From Cristatella mucedo (lineage: Eukaryota; Bryozoa; Phylactolaemata; Cristatellidae): DNA of 60,000 bases. Below the pieces are notes generated by a model. That model saw only the letters and a program-made list of their open reading frames with translations, was not told where the DNA came from and ran no database searches. The first letter of the stretch is position 1; each line of letters begins with the position of its first letter. The DNA lies in contig WPIO01000085.1 in NCBI GenBank assembly GCA_009760855.2, positions 1,707,501-1,767,500 on the forward strand. The letters run 5' to 3'. Positions 11,066 to 22,212 of this stretch are shown piece after piece. Both the position numbers and the translations under genes were made by a program.

Positions 11066-12911
11066 CTAGCAAGAGACCTCCACGCCGCTCTCGAGCGAGT
11101 CGTCGCGATGGAGGCCGAAGCTGAGACGACAGTCTTTCACCATCGCCCACGACATGCCCTCGGTGTTGAAAGCCACAACGGGCGTGCCGTCTCGGTCGAC
11201 TGCGACGAGCCCCACGGAAAAGTGTCCGAGACTCTTCGTGGACTCCTTGATCGTTTCCATCGCAGCTTCTCGAATGGAAACGCCTGCGGCAAAATTAAGG
11301 CGGCCTAATGGGGGGGGGGGGCGAGGCAAGGCGTCGTGGCACTTGGTTCGCGATGAGAGTTGCCAAAGCGTGGCAGCAAAGCATGTGAGGTCGCATGCAA
11401 GGTCGCGTGCCCGCGGTCACTCACCCGCCTTGGCCTTGTCCATGACTGCTCGGGCCAGGACGCTTCGAGCGATGAACTCGCCCGAACCGGTGGTCGAAAT
11501 GGCGCCGACGGCGTTGTCTGCGTAGCCACCGCAGCCGACTATGGGGCTGTCGCCTACAGATTCGAGGCCAGCGATTCGACGTCATTCGCCAGGCCGGCAG
11601 GCATCGCCCTCAGCTAGCTGGCTGCCATCTGCTGCCTCCGACGAGGCGGCCGCTCACTCACGCAGTCACGACTTACCGACTCGCCCGCTGAGCTTGAAGT
11701 TCTTACCGCCCGTCGACGTTGCGCACGCCACGTTGCCGTAGGCATCCACCGCGACGGCGCCAACAGTGTCGGAGGCCTGCATGAGGGATGCCGGCGGCTG
11801 CTGCTGCTGCGCACGGACGGCCACGTCCCGGCAAGCCGCTTCGGCTAGCTGCGCTGAGCAGCGCGCCTGCTGGTGGTGATAGTCGTGAAGCGACAGCGCG
11901 CCACCGCCACCGATGTGCGTCAGCGCCCTGGCCGCCGCCGCGTCGTACGGCGCGGCGCCCTCTCGCGCGGTCCTCGAGATGCACCTGTGCGATGAGACGA
12001 GAGCGGATTCATCAGCGGATCGACACGCATCAGCGGATCGACTCAATGATGCCGATCGACTGCACTAATCGATCGCACGATCAGCGGATCGACAAGCCAT
12101 GCATAGAAGCATCTGCTGCCGATGCTGCTGCCAATGCTGCTGCCGCCACCGCCAAGGTCAAGGCCGAGTCACCACGGCAATGCCAGCACTCACAGCGTCG
12201 GCACGCAGATGGGAGCTTGCTTCAGGCTTCGCCGCCTCTGCGCCTGAGCGAGCGACTGCTGCTCGAGCTGCTGCTGAGGCCCGCGGGAGCGACGCTTCCG
12301 GTCCGAGAAGCTGCCTCGGCGGGCGGCCGATGCAGTCGCCGAGGCGGGCAGCTGCTTGCAGTGGCGACTCGTGTCCTTGGCGAAGATGAGATCCGACGTG
12401 GGCGACTCGAAATAGCTGTCCTCGGCCAGCTCCAGCCCGGCAGATCTCGCGAAGCCGACGGCCCCGGCGTCAACGAGCAGCGTCGGCAGCGAGCCGTGGG
12501 CGGTGCCCTCTGTTGCAGCCTGGGGGCGGGGAAAGAATGCCAGCACTGGAGGGAAAGCGATAGCGGCAGCATCGGCGCTAATCGCAGCTTCCTACCCAGG
12601 ACTCCACACAGCAGCAGGGCGAGTCGCGATGTGAGAGCAAGGCTCGCTTGGTCGGGAGCATGCATGTACATCAATGGCCCGAAAAGCCCGACTCGCAGGA
12701 GTCAAGAGAAAAAGCGATAGTATCAACACAGGTTCACTAAATCGGGGCCAAATAATGCGTAACACGAGAAAGGAGCATTTGCAGAAAATCAAGCCGGCTG
12801 CAACCTCGGTTTGCCCAGGGAGTGCGCAAAAAAGCACAATCAAGGAAACTGGTTTGGCAATTTAAAGCAGGTTCAGAAGAAGGGCTCCGTGCTAGGTCCA
12901 GTTCTTTTCAC

Positions 12912-12954
<43 letters not shown>

Positions 12955-15131
12955 TGTGATTGCCAAGCACAATCTAGGCATTCACTTCTATGCGGATGAC
13001 ATTCAGTTGTACCTTAGACTTGACCTCTCCCAGCCTTGGAGCACCTCGAATTCTTACAACTCGCTTGCTGCATGTTTTGACGACATCCACACATGGATGG
13101 CAGGAAATTCTCTTAAACTAAACGATGATCAAACTAAATTACTAGTTATGGGCAAAGCCAGTGTAAATCAGAAATTGGAAAGGCTGACGCTCAAAATTGG
13201 CTCTGCCAGCATATCACCTGTCGAATCAGCTCGAAATCTATGTGTCATATTCCAAAGCGACCTCTCGTTAGACTACCATATCAGCTCCACGGTCAAATCT
13301 GCCTATTTTCAGCTTCATAATATTGCTAAAATTCGGGCTTGTTTAGATGAGGATACCACATCTAAGTTGGTCCATGCATTCGAGACATCTCGTCTCGACT
13401 TCTGCAACTCACTGCTTACTGGTCTACCAGCATGTGCGATCAGGCGATTGCAGCTGGTGCAAAACTCCACAGCTAGGCTTGTCTGCCGTGAGCGTCGCAG
13501 TTGCCACATCACACCACTTCTCGCCGACTTGCACTGGCTACCAGTTCAGCAACGGATTGACTTCAAGGTTTTTTCGCTCACGTTTAGGTCACTTCACACT
13601 TTGGCTCCAGCCTATCTTTCAGATCTACTCCCCCACCAGGCCAAGCATCGTACCACCCGCTTTTCAAAATTCAACAGTTTACCAATACCTCGCACAAACC
13701 TCAAATCCTTTGCTGGAGACCGTGCATTTAGTTCGTATGCTCCCAAAGCCTGGAACTTATTCCCCACTTGCATCACAAAATCCTCTGACTTGACCACATA
13801 TAAGAGGAATTAAAATACACCTATTTAAGACAGCATTTAGTGGGTCCCTGTGATTCGTCTTTCATGTGCTCATGCGTGCTGACACTGCTATGACATGCTG
13901 CCACTAACAATACTTGCATGCTGACCCTGCGCATGACACCACTAACCACGTGATTCTTGTTGTCATTAAGCATGCTACCACTAACCATTCGATCACACTT
14001 TCTTTGCAGCAAATGTAAAGAGCCTAGACAGAGAATGAATTATGAGGGCGATTTATCAAGTGCATTACTATTATTAAGAAGCAGCCTTTGAAGGATTAGC
14101 TTTTACAAGCAACACCAGAAAACGAAGCAAGATTTTGCAGACATGCCAGCCAAGAGTCGTGTTGTGAGATTCTTTGGGAATAGTCGTTCCTTGAGTAAAA
14201 TGGGTGGGTGCATGTGCCGACCTAGCTAAACATGGCTCAAGACTCAAGACTCGATTGTGCAGTTTGCACCTGCAGTTACAACAGGCATTTGGTACTAAGA
14301 GCTTGTCAAGAACTAACTGCAGCTTATTAGATTCCTAAATTCCTTATTGATCTCAGAACGCCATTGGGAGGTTATCTTTTTCACTGCTCCATCGATCGAT
14401 CGATCCGTCTGTTTCGAGCTACACCTAAGACTGCCTGCCAGCAAATTAGCTTGCATAAAACCCTCGATTATTACTGACAGATGAAGTAGCCAGTGGTACA
14501 GGCGGTATAGTAATATGAATACAGTGGTAGTATCACCAACACTGCTTAATATATGTAAACTTGTTTCGAAGGATTTTTTTGGCCATGTCTTGATACAGCA
14601 CTTCCTCTTTAAAATGAGAATCTATTTCTCGATTTCTTTTTTGAGCCAACCCTTTTGCACTGCATGGCAAATAGATGTGCACCAGAAAATGACATCGATC
14701 ACGAACACCGAAAAAGAAGCTGCCGCAAGACTTACCATGACCTCGAGCACCGCCTTGGCAAGCAGCACAGGATTGCGCACGTTGCTGACAGTTGCAACCC
14801 CGGCAGCACGTCCACCGTCGCGCCCATCCATCACCATGGCATCCATCTCGACCGTGCGACGTGACGTGTAGCGCGACCCACGGCCGGCATTGAACGTCGG
14901 ATCGTCCTCCATGTTTCGCACGGCAGCAACGACTGCGTCGAGGGCGCTGCCGCCGGCTTGAAGAGCCGTGTAGCCTGCTACAGCGGCTGCTTTGACGCCA
15001 TCATAGTAGCACGTGACGTCGAGCTCATAGCCACGAACCACGTCCCAAGAGCCTGCGCCTCCATGAACCAGGACGATTGGTTGCCTCAGCCCGGCTGCTA
15101 TGCCAGTGGTAGGAGACGATGATATAAGAGG
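11066..15131 (-). CDS. Isoaspartyl peptidase/L-asparaginase-like gene A (Ntn hydrolase)
   Basis: Minus-strand exons with GT-AG borders and matching phases are 15131-14736, 12519-12194, 11984-11677, 11553-11425 and 11283-11066 (TAG), 458 residues in all. The first has the N-terminal VLVHGGAG strand, the EDDPTFNAGRGS segment and VEMDAMVMDG. The third has the autocleavage site DTVGAVAVD, whose threonine (codon 11765-11767) is the expected nucleophile, then ATSTGG and GRVG. The fourth has [13 protein letters not shown] and STTGSGE. All catalytic threonines and the Arg/Asp pair of the ASRGL1 family are present. Such enzymes cleave themselves into alpha and beta chains and hydrolyse asparagine or isoaspartyl dipeptides. 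The protein is much longer than the ~310 residues usual in the family because of a Gln-, Ala- and Arg-rich linker before the cleavage site. The exon carrying the start codon was not identified; 15131 is a splice acceptor. Confidence 0.88.
12868..14075 (+). mobile_element. LINE-W copy, 5'-truncated (RT C-terminal half and tail)
   Basis: An open frame (12956-13813) encodes the catalytic FYADD box of a reverse transcriptase, then [38 protein letters not shown] and APKAWN, typical of CR1/L2/jockey-type elements. The 3' UTR ends with the family tail and an ATT run. A (CT)n expansion at 12916-12950 replaces part of the sequence before FYADD. The frame ends early at 13813, where intact copies continue to [10 protein letters not shown]. 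It lies antisense in the largest intron of gene A. Confidence 0.92.
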
Positions 15132-16851
15132 CTGCGGGCAAAATGAAAAGCAAACATGGGTAAGCTCAATACGTCCGTTAGGCACAATAAAGAGCCCATA
15201 GGTATGTATGCACACACTATGCCAGGTAAGCACAAGCAGTACCAGAAAAAAGAAGCATCAATCAATCATGAAGACCACAATCGTTTCAACAAGGTGATAG
15301 ATCACCTCACCGCACAGGCCTTGCGGGTTGATCACTGAATCAGGGTACAAAAAATCGTTTCGACATCGCTATCCAAATCTGCAAAAAACCAACAGTAACA
15401 GGACCTACTACTACCATGGCAGACTCGGCATTTTAAGAGTAAACCAGTGCAGATCCGCATCGGATCACACCCCAGATAACCCAGTGTGGTTAGCATAAAA
15501 GTACTTGTGAGAAAGCTCTGGTCATGACATTCTTGACCTGAAAAACTAACCACAACGAACGTAGCTCAAGTCAGGCCGGCGGCCACTGCCTGGTTAGGTA
15601 CACGGCAGACCGGCAAGCTCCCAACTACACAAAATTTCACAAATCATTGTAATTTATCAAAGTTTATTTAACAATGCCTTAACGCTGCCAAACTCTTACG
15701 AGGAAGCAAAAGAGCGACATAACGATGCAGCCACGAGTGAAGCCACGAGCTCACAGTAGCAGCAAGTGATACGAGCAAGTGATATCAAGTGATTCAAAGG
15801 CCAAGGCCACCTAGTAATACCAAGAGACGATCAAAACAAGCAGCACTAAATGATGGCCGGCAGCACTGTGATGCCAGATCATTACTTTCATTTATTTTCG
15901 AATTGACACGCGCTAAGCCAGCACATGACATAAGACAGCTTAGCACGCTGCACAATAAAAGACAGCTTAGCGTGCTCGTATTCAGGGTAGCGTTCTGAAA
16001 AGAGAAACGCATGCGTGTTTTAGACAATGCCGCATATGCAGCATGCAAAAACATCCTAAATTACTACCCTACTGCCACACTGAGCAAATGCAAAACCAAT
16101 GCATTTACAGCGAAGGTCACGTGCCGTCGGAAAAAACCGCCAAGTGACGGCATCCAGATACCAGAGCCAGCATGCATTACAGGCGAACCGCATGACCACG
16201 GCGAGCACCTCGATCGGCGAGGCCTTCATTCACACGGCACAGCCACACCAGATGCTCGTCAGAAACTTTGCCTCACCATCGTGCCAATAGCAAATCGCAG
16301 GGCGACTCTCTCGAATCTGCCGGCGGCTCTGAACAGGCACAGCACAGAGCGTCAGCGGGCTCCTCGCACTATCCACTGACCGGCGGCCGGATAAGCCTAA
16401 AAATCGGCCTACCGCCGACTTTTCGCAAACGGCTTCAGATGGGCGGCGGCACCTCGGAGAGAGCAGCACTCGATGCTGAGACACCCACCGAGAGGACGGG
16501 CCACGACAAGCCGCCAGACGGCCGGCCCGCGCGCGTCTCTCTTCGGCATGCGACCTTTGCAGTTCAATCTCTCGATCGATCGTGGGCCGCCACAGGGGGG
16601 CAGCTCATCAGCTGCAGCCCTTTTAATTCTATGGCGACACAACGACAAACGACACACGGCGGCGGCCGCCTATGCCAGGCTACGGCCCAAGCAGAAGAAG
16701 GCGTGGCTCTCTTACCGAGCTCCGTCCTTATCCCGTCAGTCGCTCCACGCTTTACGACTAAAACCGCTTTAGCGCAGACGCCGTCGCGTGTCGACCGAGA
16801 CGAGAGGTGCGAAGCTCGGAGCGAGGCAGCAGCCCTGCCACGACGACTTAC
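15132..16851. other. Between genes A and B
   Basis: This stretch should hold the first exon of gene A and possibly the last exon of gene B. I could not place either. No LINE-W or SINE homology was noticed. Confidence 0.4.
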
Positions 16852-19800
16852 CTCGGGGCCCAGACAGGCTAGCGCGTCGGCTGCCACGTCGAACTCGGAT
16901 CCGAGGCCCGACATGATCTGTCCGGCGGTCATGGCGGCCCACGGCATCTGGCCGGCAGTGAAGTAGACGCCAAACTCGCCCGCCTTGCTGAGCGTGATGA
17001 CGCCGAGGCGCGCGCCCGCCGAGGGGCCGGCGCCGGACGCGGCGGTGGCCTCGCAGAGCACCGCCCGCGCCGCTTCCTGGGCCGTCGCGCCCTCGCCCAT
17101 GCGCCGGCAGACGGCGTACGCCAAGCTCGTCCGAGCGAGGGCTTCGCCGTTTCGACTGCAGGCCACGGCTCCGCCGATGCGATGCACGGCGTAAACTCCC
17201 AAGCCTGGTACAGGAGCGGCGCGCGCGAGTCACGATGGCTCCTAAAGTCGCGATGGCTCCCGAACAGCGAGAGCCTGGCGCATCGTCGTCGCGAGGAGGT
17301 GGATCGACGAGCGGACCGAGAGCACCGAGATGCAATGCTGAAATGCCGGAGGAAGACCGACCTAGAATGGCGCTCTCGTTGACACGCCCAGAGAGGCCGC
17401 CAGTGGCGCTGCCGCACGATGCAGCGCAGGCCACTCGACCGAAGGCGTCAATGGCGATGGCACCCACGGATGTGCCAGTGCTGTTTCCGCCAACTCGAAG
17501 GCTGGACCTCCTGTAGAACAGCAAGCAGGCTAATAAGCAGTGACAGCAGGAGCAGCAGCAGGGGCAGCACAAGGCTATTATTAGCTCGTTGAGATTATTA
17601 TTGATAATTAACCACATTAATTTTGAATATTATTCATATTAATACTTATATTAATATCATATATAATATGTGGATAATAATAATTATTATCCACATTATT
17701 AATAGTAGCACAAGCCTTGTGGGATATAAAACAATATTAATCATATTAATATTAATTAATTATAATTATTTATTATCATTGAGATTATTATTATTAGCCC
17801 TCCAGGCTAATAAGCAGCGACAGCAGGAGCAGCACAAGCAGTGCATGTAAAGAACAAACCAGGAAAAGGCTAAGGAAGCAGCTGCAGCTTTGGAAACGTT
17901 GCTAGGACGCCGGCCGAGCATCAGTGCCCAATATAATAGTGCTCAATATAAATAAAATAATAATAAATAAATAATAATAATAATAATAAATAGTGCTCAA
18001 TTGCCGACAGGCGAGCGGATTTTCCCTTGCTTGATGGGGAAGGGGTGCAGGTGGAAGCCGCTGGTGGCTGGCTTGCTCCGAGGCAGAGCTAGCACGAGCC
18101 CACGCCGAGTGCAGACCGACACTGGGAAATAGACGCGCAGTTCACTTGAGCAAACGCAGAGCTACCTCGGCTATAGCCTAGGACTGGAGAAGACAATTAC
18201 AAATAGCGGACATGATGGCACAAAACTGCTACCCAATGACAAGCTATCTCCACACTACCAACAAGGTGGGCACCAACACCGATAGCTGCAACCGACAGTG
18301 AAATGAGCCCTAGCTGGTGTAACTTGCAGGGGACACTATGTCTGTGCCCTATAGACCGTGTCTGCTGCAAGCATCGGCAGCACATAAACAGGGTCGGTAA
18401 AATCGCACCACCCGCCTATCAGTGCGCCTACTTTCAGCTACGTAAGATTGCTAAAATTCGGGCTTGTTTAGACAGGGATACCACATCCAAAAAGGTCCAT
18501 GCATTTGTGACATCCTGCCTCGACCTCTGTAACCCACTGCTTGCTGGTCTACCAGCCTGTGCAATCAGTCACTTACAGCTGGTGCCAAACTCTGCAGCTA
18601 GGCTCGTCTGTCGTGAGCTTCGAAGTTGCCACATCTCGCCACTTCTCTCCGACCTGCACTGGCTACCAGTCAAGCAATCGCATCCACTTCAAGGTTCTGC
18701 CATTAACTTTTAGCTCCCTTCATTCTCTGACTCCAGCCTACCTATCAGAACTATTCTCCCATCGGCAAAGAATCGACCAGCTGCTCTGACTCGAATCGTT
18801 TAGCCCTACGAGCTGAGGCGAGCAACGTGGGGCAGGGCGCAATGCGCAGCACGGCCACACGAAAAGCGGCCTGGGTTGCGGCCCACGTCGACTCAAAACA
18901 GTTGAACGGCACGAGCCACCACAACAGGTGAGCGCTTTGTACCGACCTTCGCTCGAGCGTGGACACGGCAGCAGGCACGTCCTGGCCACCTTGGCATTGC
19001 TGCCTTTTCCGAAGCTCCGACGTTTCTTGGTCCAGGGGATCGATCCGCGCAGTGGCAGCATCGCAGCCAGCACTGCTGGGTCCAAAGCCGCAGCTGTGGG
19101 CAAACTCGGTCGCCGGCCTACCACTGAACATTATGTGCTGCGTCTAGAACGAGTGAATGAGTAGATAATAGAAAATCCGTTTCCTCAAGCTGAGCCTTGC
19201 GGGTTCTACAGCCTAAAGTCTAACAGGGGCATCCAGCAAACACGCAAATATGCAATGAGGCTTCAGACAGACAGCCTCGAGCGTTCGGCTCAGAATGCAC
19301 AAGAGAGCGACAAGGACGACTCGATAGCTGCTCGAGAAGAAGCTGAGCCTCGGCGAACGTTCAATTTACGAGCGCAAAAAAGCCGTCAGCAGCAGTGCTA
19401 GCGCGGCATCGTGCGGCACCGCAATCGCTAAGCAGCTGATAACTAACAGTAGCCATCATCTACCTGGATCGAGCAAACTCGTGATCCAAGGACATGGCTG
19501 ACAGAGGTCTTTGCAAACTGCTATGGAGAAGGAGCCGAGCCTGACTGCTTTATAGATAAATCCTAGCTGATTAAACAGCCTCTTTTTGTATAGCGACAGA
19601 AGAGCCTTTGCGGCTATCACCACTGCTTGCAGTGGCGATCAAGGATCGCCCACCGCAGGAATCGAACCCACGACCTCGGGACCGAAGTCGTGAAAGCAAA
19701 TGCCTTACCTAGTGTGCCATCACGGCTCGCTTTGAGCTGCACTGTCTCTACACCGGCGAAGGCCCGGACTCAAGAGAAACCCGATAACTTGCCTCAAGTG

Positions 19801-21650
19801 AGAACTGACATCGAACCAGTCACGTTTACACTGATTAGAGTTCTGAGTCAAAACTAGCCTCCTTGTCTGGCTGTGGCCTGCACACTTGCTCTCTCATTTG
19901 GAACAAGACAGATCTTGAAAGGTCATACAAATTTATCATAAAAGTTTGGTAGCAAGTGAAGAGATCTAGCAGAGGCTTGCTACAAACTGCTGCTGCAAAT
20001 CTGCTGCGTGCACAAGCTTATGCATGTCATCCAAATTTAGCCACCATCCTTCTAAGGGACTCTTTTCCTTACCAATAAATTGGGGTATTCCAAACTCTCG
20101 GGGCAGTCCAACAGACCGGTCTCCTCGTGCAATACATCTATGAAGGCGGGGGGGGGGGGGGCATCCGTGCCTTGCGGCTTTTATGGTTATGTTGCTCGTT
20201 GAACCCTCGGAAGTCTCTGCATCTACCGCCAAGAAGTTGACCGCCCAGCGAGTTCCTCGAGGTCCTGGATCTTGAGACTCTGATAACCCCCCATCAGCCA
20301 CCGGTCACACCCCGTGCATGCTGCCACTAACCATCTTTGCATGCTGACCATGGGCATGTCACCTCTAACCCTGCTATCATTGTTGACATTGTGTGCAAGC
20401 TCTTATTACAAACCATATAACCACGCTTCCTTTACAGCATGCGTTAAGTGCCTAGGATAGAGATTAAGTTCTCCAAGGGTGCCATGTATTATTATTATTT
20501 TTACTACTATTACCTGTGAAAACTGATGATCCACATCGTCAAGTTCTGGGGCGTCTCGAGTCCGAAAGTTCGACAACCCAAGGTCCTAGCTAAAGACCAC
20601 ACTAAAGTTTCGTGGACGAGTGCTCGTCTGGTCGTATTTTTATTTGTATCCGTCTGGTCGTATTTTTATTTGTTTTATTTTATTATATTTTATTATTATT
20701 TTATTATATTTTATTATTATTTTATTTTATTCGTCTGGTCGTATTTTTCGGCTTCCGGTAATGGAACTATATGATGCATTACACACTTTCAGTGCCGTCA
20801 AGACAAAGACTGATTAAGTCGATATGCCGAAGCGATAGTGGCTTTGCCGGAATCTAGACAGACTCAGACGTTTCGGGGTAACTTTCTAGTTTCGAACGAA
20901 TGCGAATCACGACTCTCATACACTGGGCTCGAGCGGCTGCTGTGCTGATTCGGCTGCACACACTGTCAAAGAGGGCGCTTCATCAAGTGCATTATTATTA
21001 TTATTATATAAGAAATCCACTGCATACACACAGTGCACAGGCTGCTTGCCATTCGACGACTGGAGCGAGCACTCGGATAAACGCTCACAGTTTCACCAGC
21101 AGCTCGGCGGAGTCGCCCTCAATCCTGAGGGCAATAAATTAAGCATTGCCCACTGCTGCTGCTGCTGCTGCAGGACTCCACAGGAAAACCACAGCCTGGG
21201 TCGCGGAGAGAGCGCGAGCTCAAGCTTACAGCCTCGTCTTCTTCTTCTTCTCGGGCTAAAGACCAGCTGAAGCAAACCACGCAGCGGTGCACAACAAATC
21301 CGACAGGCAGACGGGTTAGGATCACTTTCGGCTGTCGACAGGGCAGGGCGCCCCCCCCCCCCGGCGAGCGCTGCCCTTACACGCGCGCACACGGCCTACC
21401 TTCTCCATGACTGCGCGTGCGGCCTTGATCGGATTGGCAACGTTCTGCACGGCCAAGACGGCCCCGCACACGGACCGTCGACCTTCCGTTATGATGGCGT
21501 CCATTTCAACTTCTCCGGCAGCGTTGGCCGACGCACCGGCGGCTAAAAGAAAGAAAAGACGATAATAATAATAATAATGCACTTGATAAAAAGCCCTCAG
21601 AGAACTCAATCTCTTTCTAGGCGCTTCACATTTGGCAACCAACAGAGCAG

Positions 21651-21718
<68 letters not shown>

Positions 21719-22212
21719 GAGCAACGAGCGATCACCGACTGCAGCCCATATACACATGCATCGCCTGATGCAGCATGGTACATTACACGCACTGATTACA
21801 CGCATGCACTGGCACGGGACGATGCTTTGGCGACCGCCTTCGGTCCTAGCAGCACCCGACCAGACGACGAAGCTGAGCATCCACGATGACATCCACTTGA
21901 GCCGAGAGCAGGGCCGGCCGAGCTCACTCGCAACGAACGCCACGCGGGCGGGCAGGCAAGCAAGCCACTGCTGCTCTCACCTCCCACTCGAAACAGTGGG
22001 CAGTCCTCCATGGCGCACACGGCAGCCTCAGTGGCATCTACACACGAGCCGCCCGTCATTAGAATAGCGTAGGCCAGCCGAGCCGCCTCCTCGGCCGCTC
22101 GCCGCCGCCGCTGACCCCTCAAGCCCGTTCCGCCGTGACGGGCGCTCGCCCAGGTGCCTCCGTGCACGATCACCAAAGGTGTAAACTTGCGCTGCTGCTG
22201 CTTCCCGTCCAT
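16852..22212 (-). CDS. Diverged isoaspartyl peptidase/L-asparaginase-like gene B
   Basis: Minus-strand exons 22212-21981 (ATG), 21542-21400, 19143-18947, 17510-17362 and 17204-16852 join in phase to 358 residues. The order matches ASRGL1: PLVIVHGGT, MEDCPLF, GEVEMDAII, IANPIK-like VANPIKAARAVMEK, then TQHIMFSG, the beta-chain start and a C-terminal MPWAAMTAGQ. The frame is open throughout, but key residues differ. The residue before VGAIAID, normally the threonine nucleophile, is serine (codon 17468-17470). ATSTGG has become a longer AASCGSATGG. GRVGDSP has become GRVNESA. STTGxGE has become ACSRNGE. The last exon ends at GAG followed by a gtaagt donor, so a short terminal exon with the stop remains to be found, or the intron is read through to a stop at 16564. 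It may be a serine-nucleophile enzyme or a non-catalytic paralogue. Confidence 0.8.
17526..17840. repeat. Direct repeats flanking an AT-rich block
   Basis: A ~35-bp segment beginning GGCTAATAAGCAG occurs at 17528 and again at 17803. Between them is ~230 bp of almost pure A/T with internal symmetry (ATGTGGATAATAATAAT / ATTATTATCCACAT). The block lies in the gene B intron. Confidence 0.7.
18420..18790 (+). mobile_element. LINE-W RT fragment, decayed
   Basis: It encodes [33 protein letters not shown] and LHWLPVKQ with frameshifts near the end. It lies in the gene B intron, antisense, about 160 bp from the exon at 18947. Confidence 0.88.
19565..19732 (-). mobile_element. SINE-1
   Basis: On the minus strand a tRNA-like head (AGCCGTGATGGCACACTAGG) with B box GGTTCGATTCC is followed by the shared 3' body and ends TTTTTGTATAGCGACAGAAG-side adjacent to TAGCTGATTAAACAG. 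It lies in a gene B intron. Confidence 0.8.
20310..20515 (+). mobile_element. LINE-W 3' UTR and tail
   Basis: The 3' UTR signature (CATGCTGCCACTAACCATC, then GTTAAGTGCCTAGGATAGAG) is followed by an ATT run. It lies in the gene B intron. Confidence 0.8.
20640..20745. repeat. TTTTATTA-rich low-complexity tract
   Basis: A TTTTATTATT-type run is flanked by repeated CGTCTGGTCGTATTTTT segments (three copies). Confidence 0.8.
20955..21010 (+). mobile_element. LINE-W extreme 3' tail
   Basis: The fragment GAGGGCGCTTCATCAAGTGC with an ATT run is all that remains. Confidence 0.65.
21567..21640 (-). mobile_element. LINE-W 3' tail
   Basis: The minus strand carries the family tail ending in an ATT run. 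It lies in the first intron of gene B beside a (TA)n tract. Confidence 0.8.
21651..21712. repeat. (TA)n microsatellite
   Basis: A TA run of about 60 bases lies in the first intron of gene B. Confidence 0.95.
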
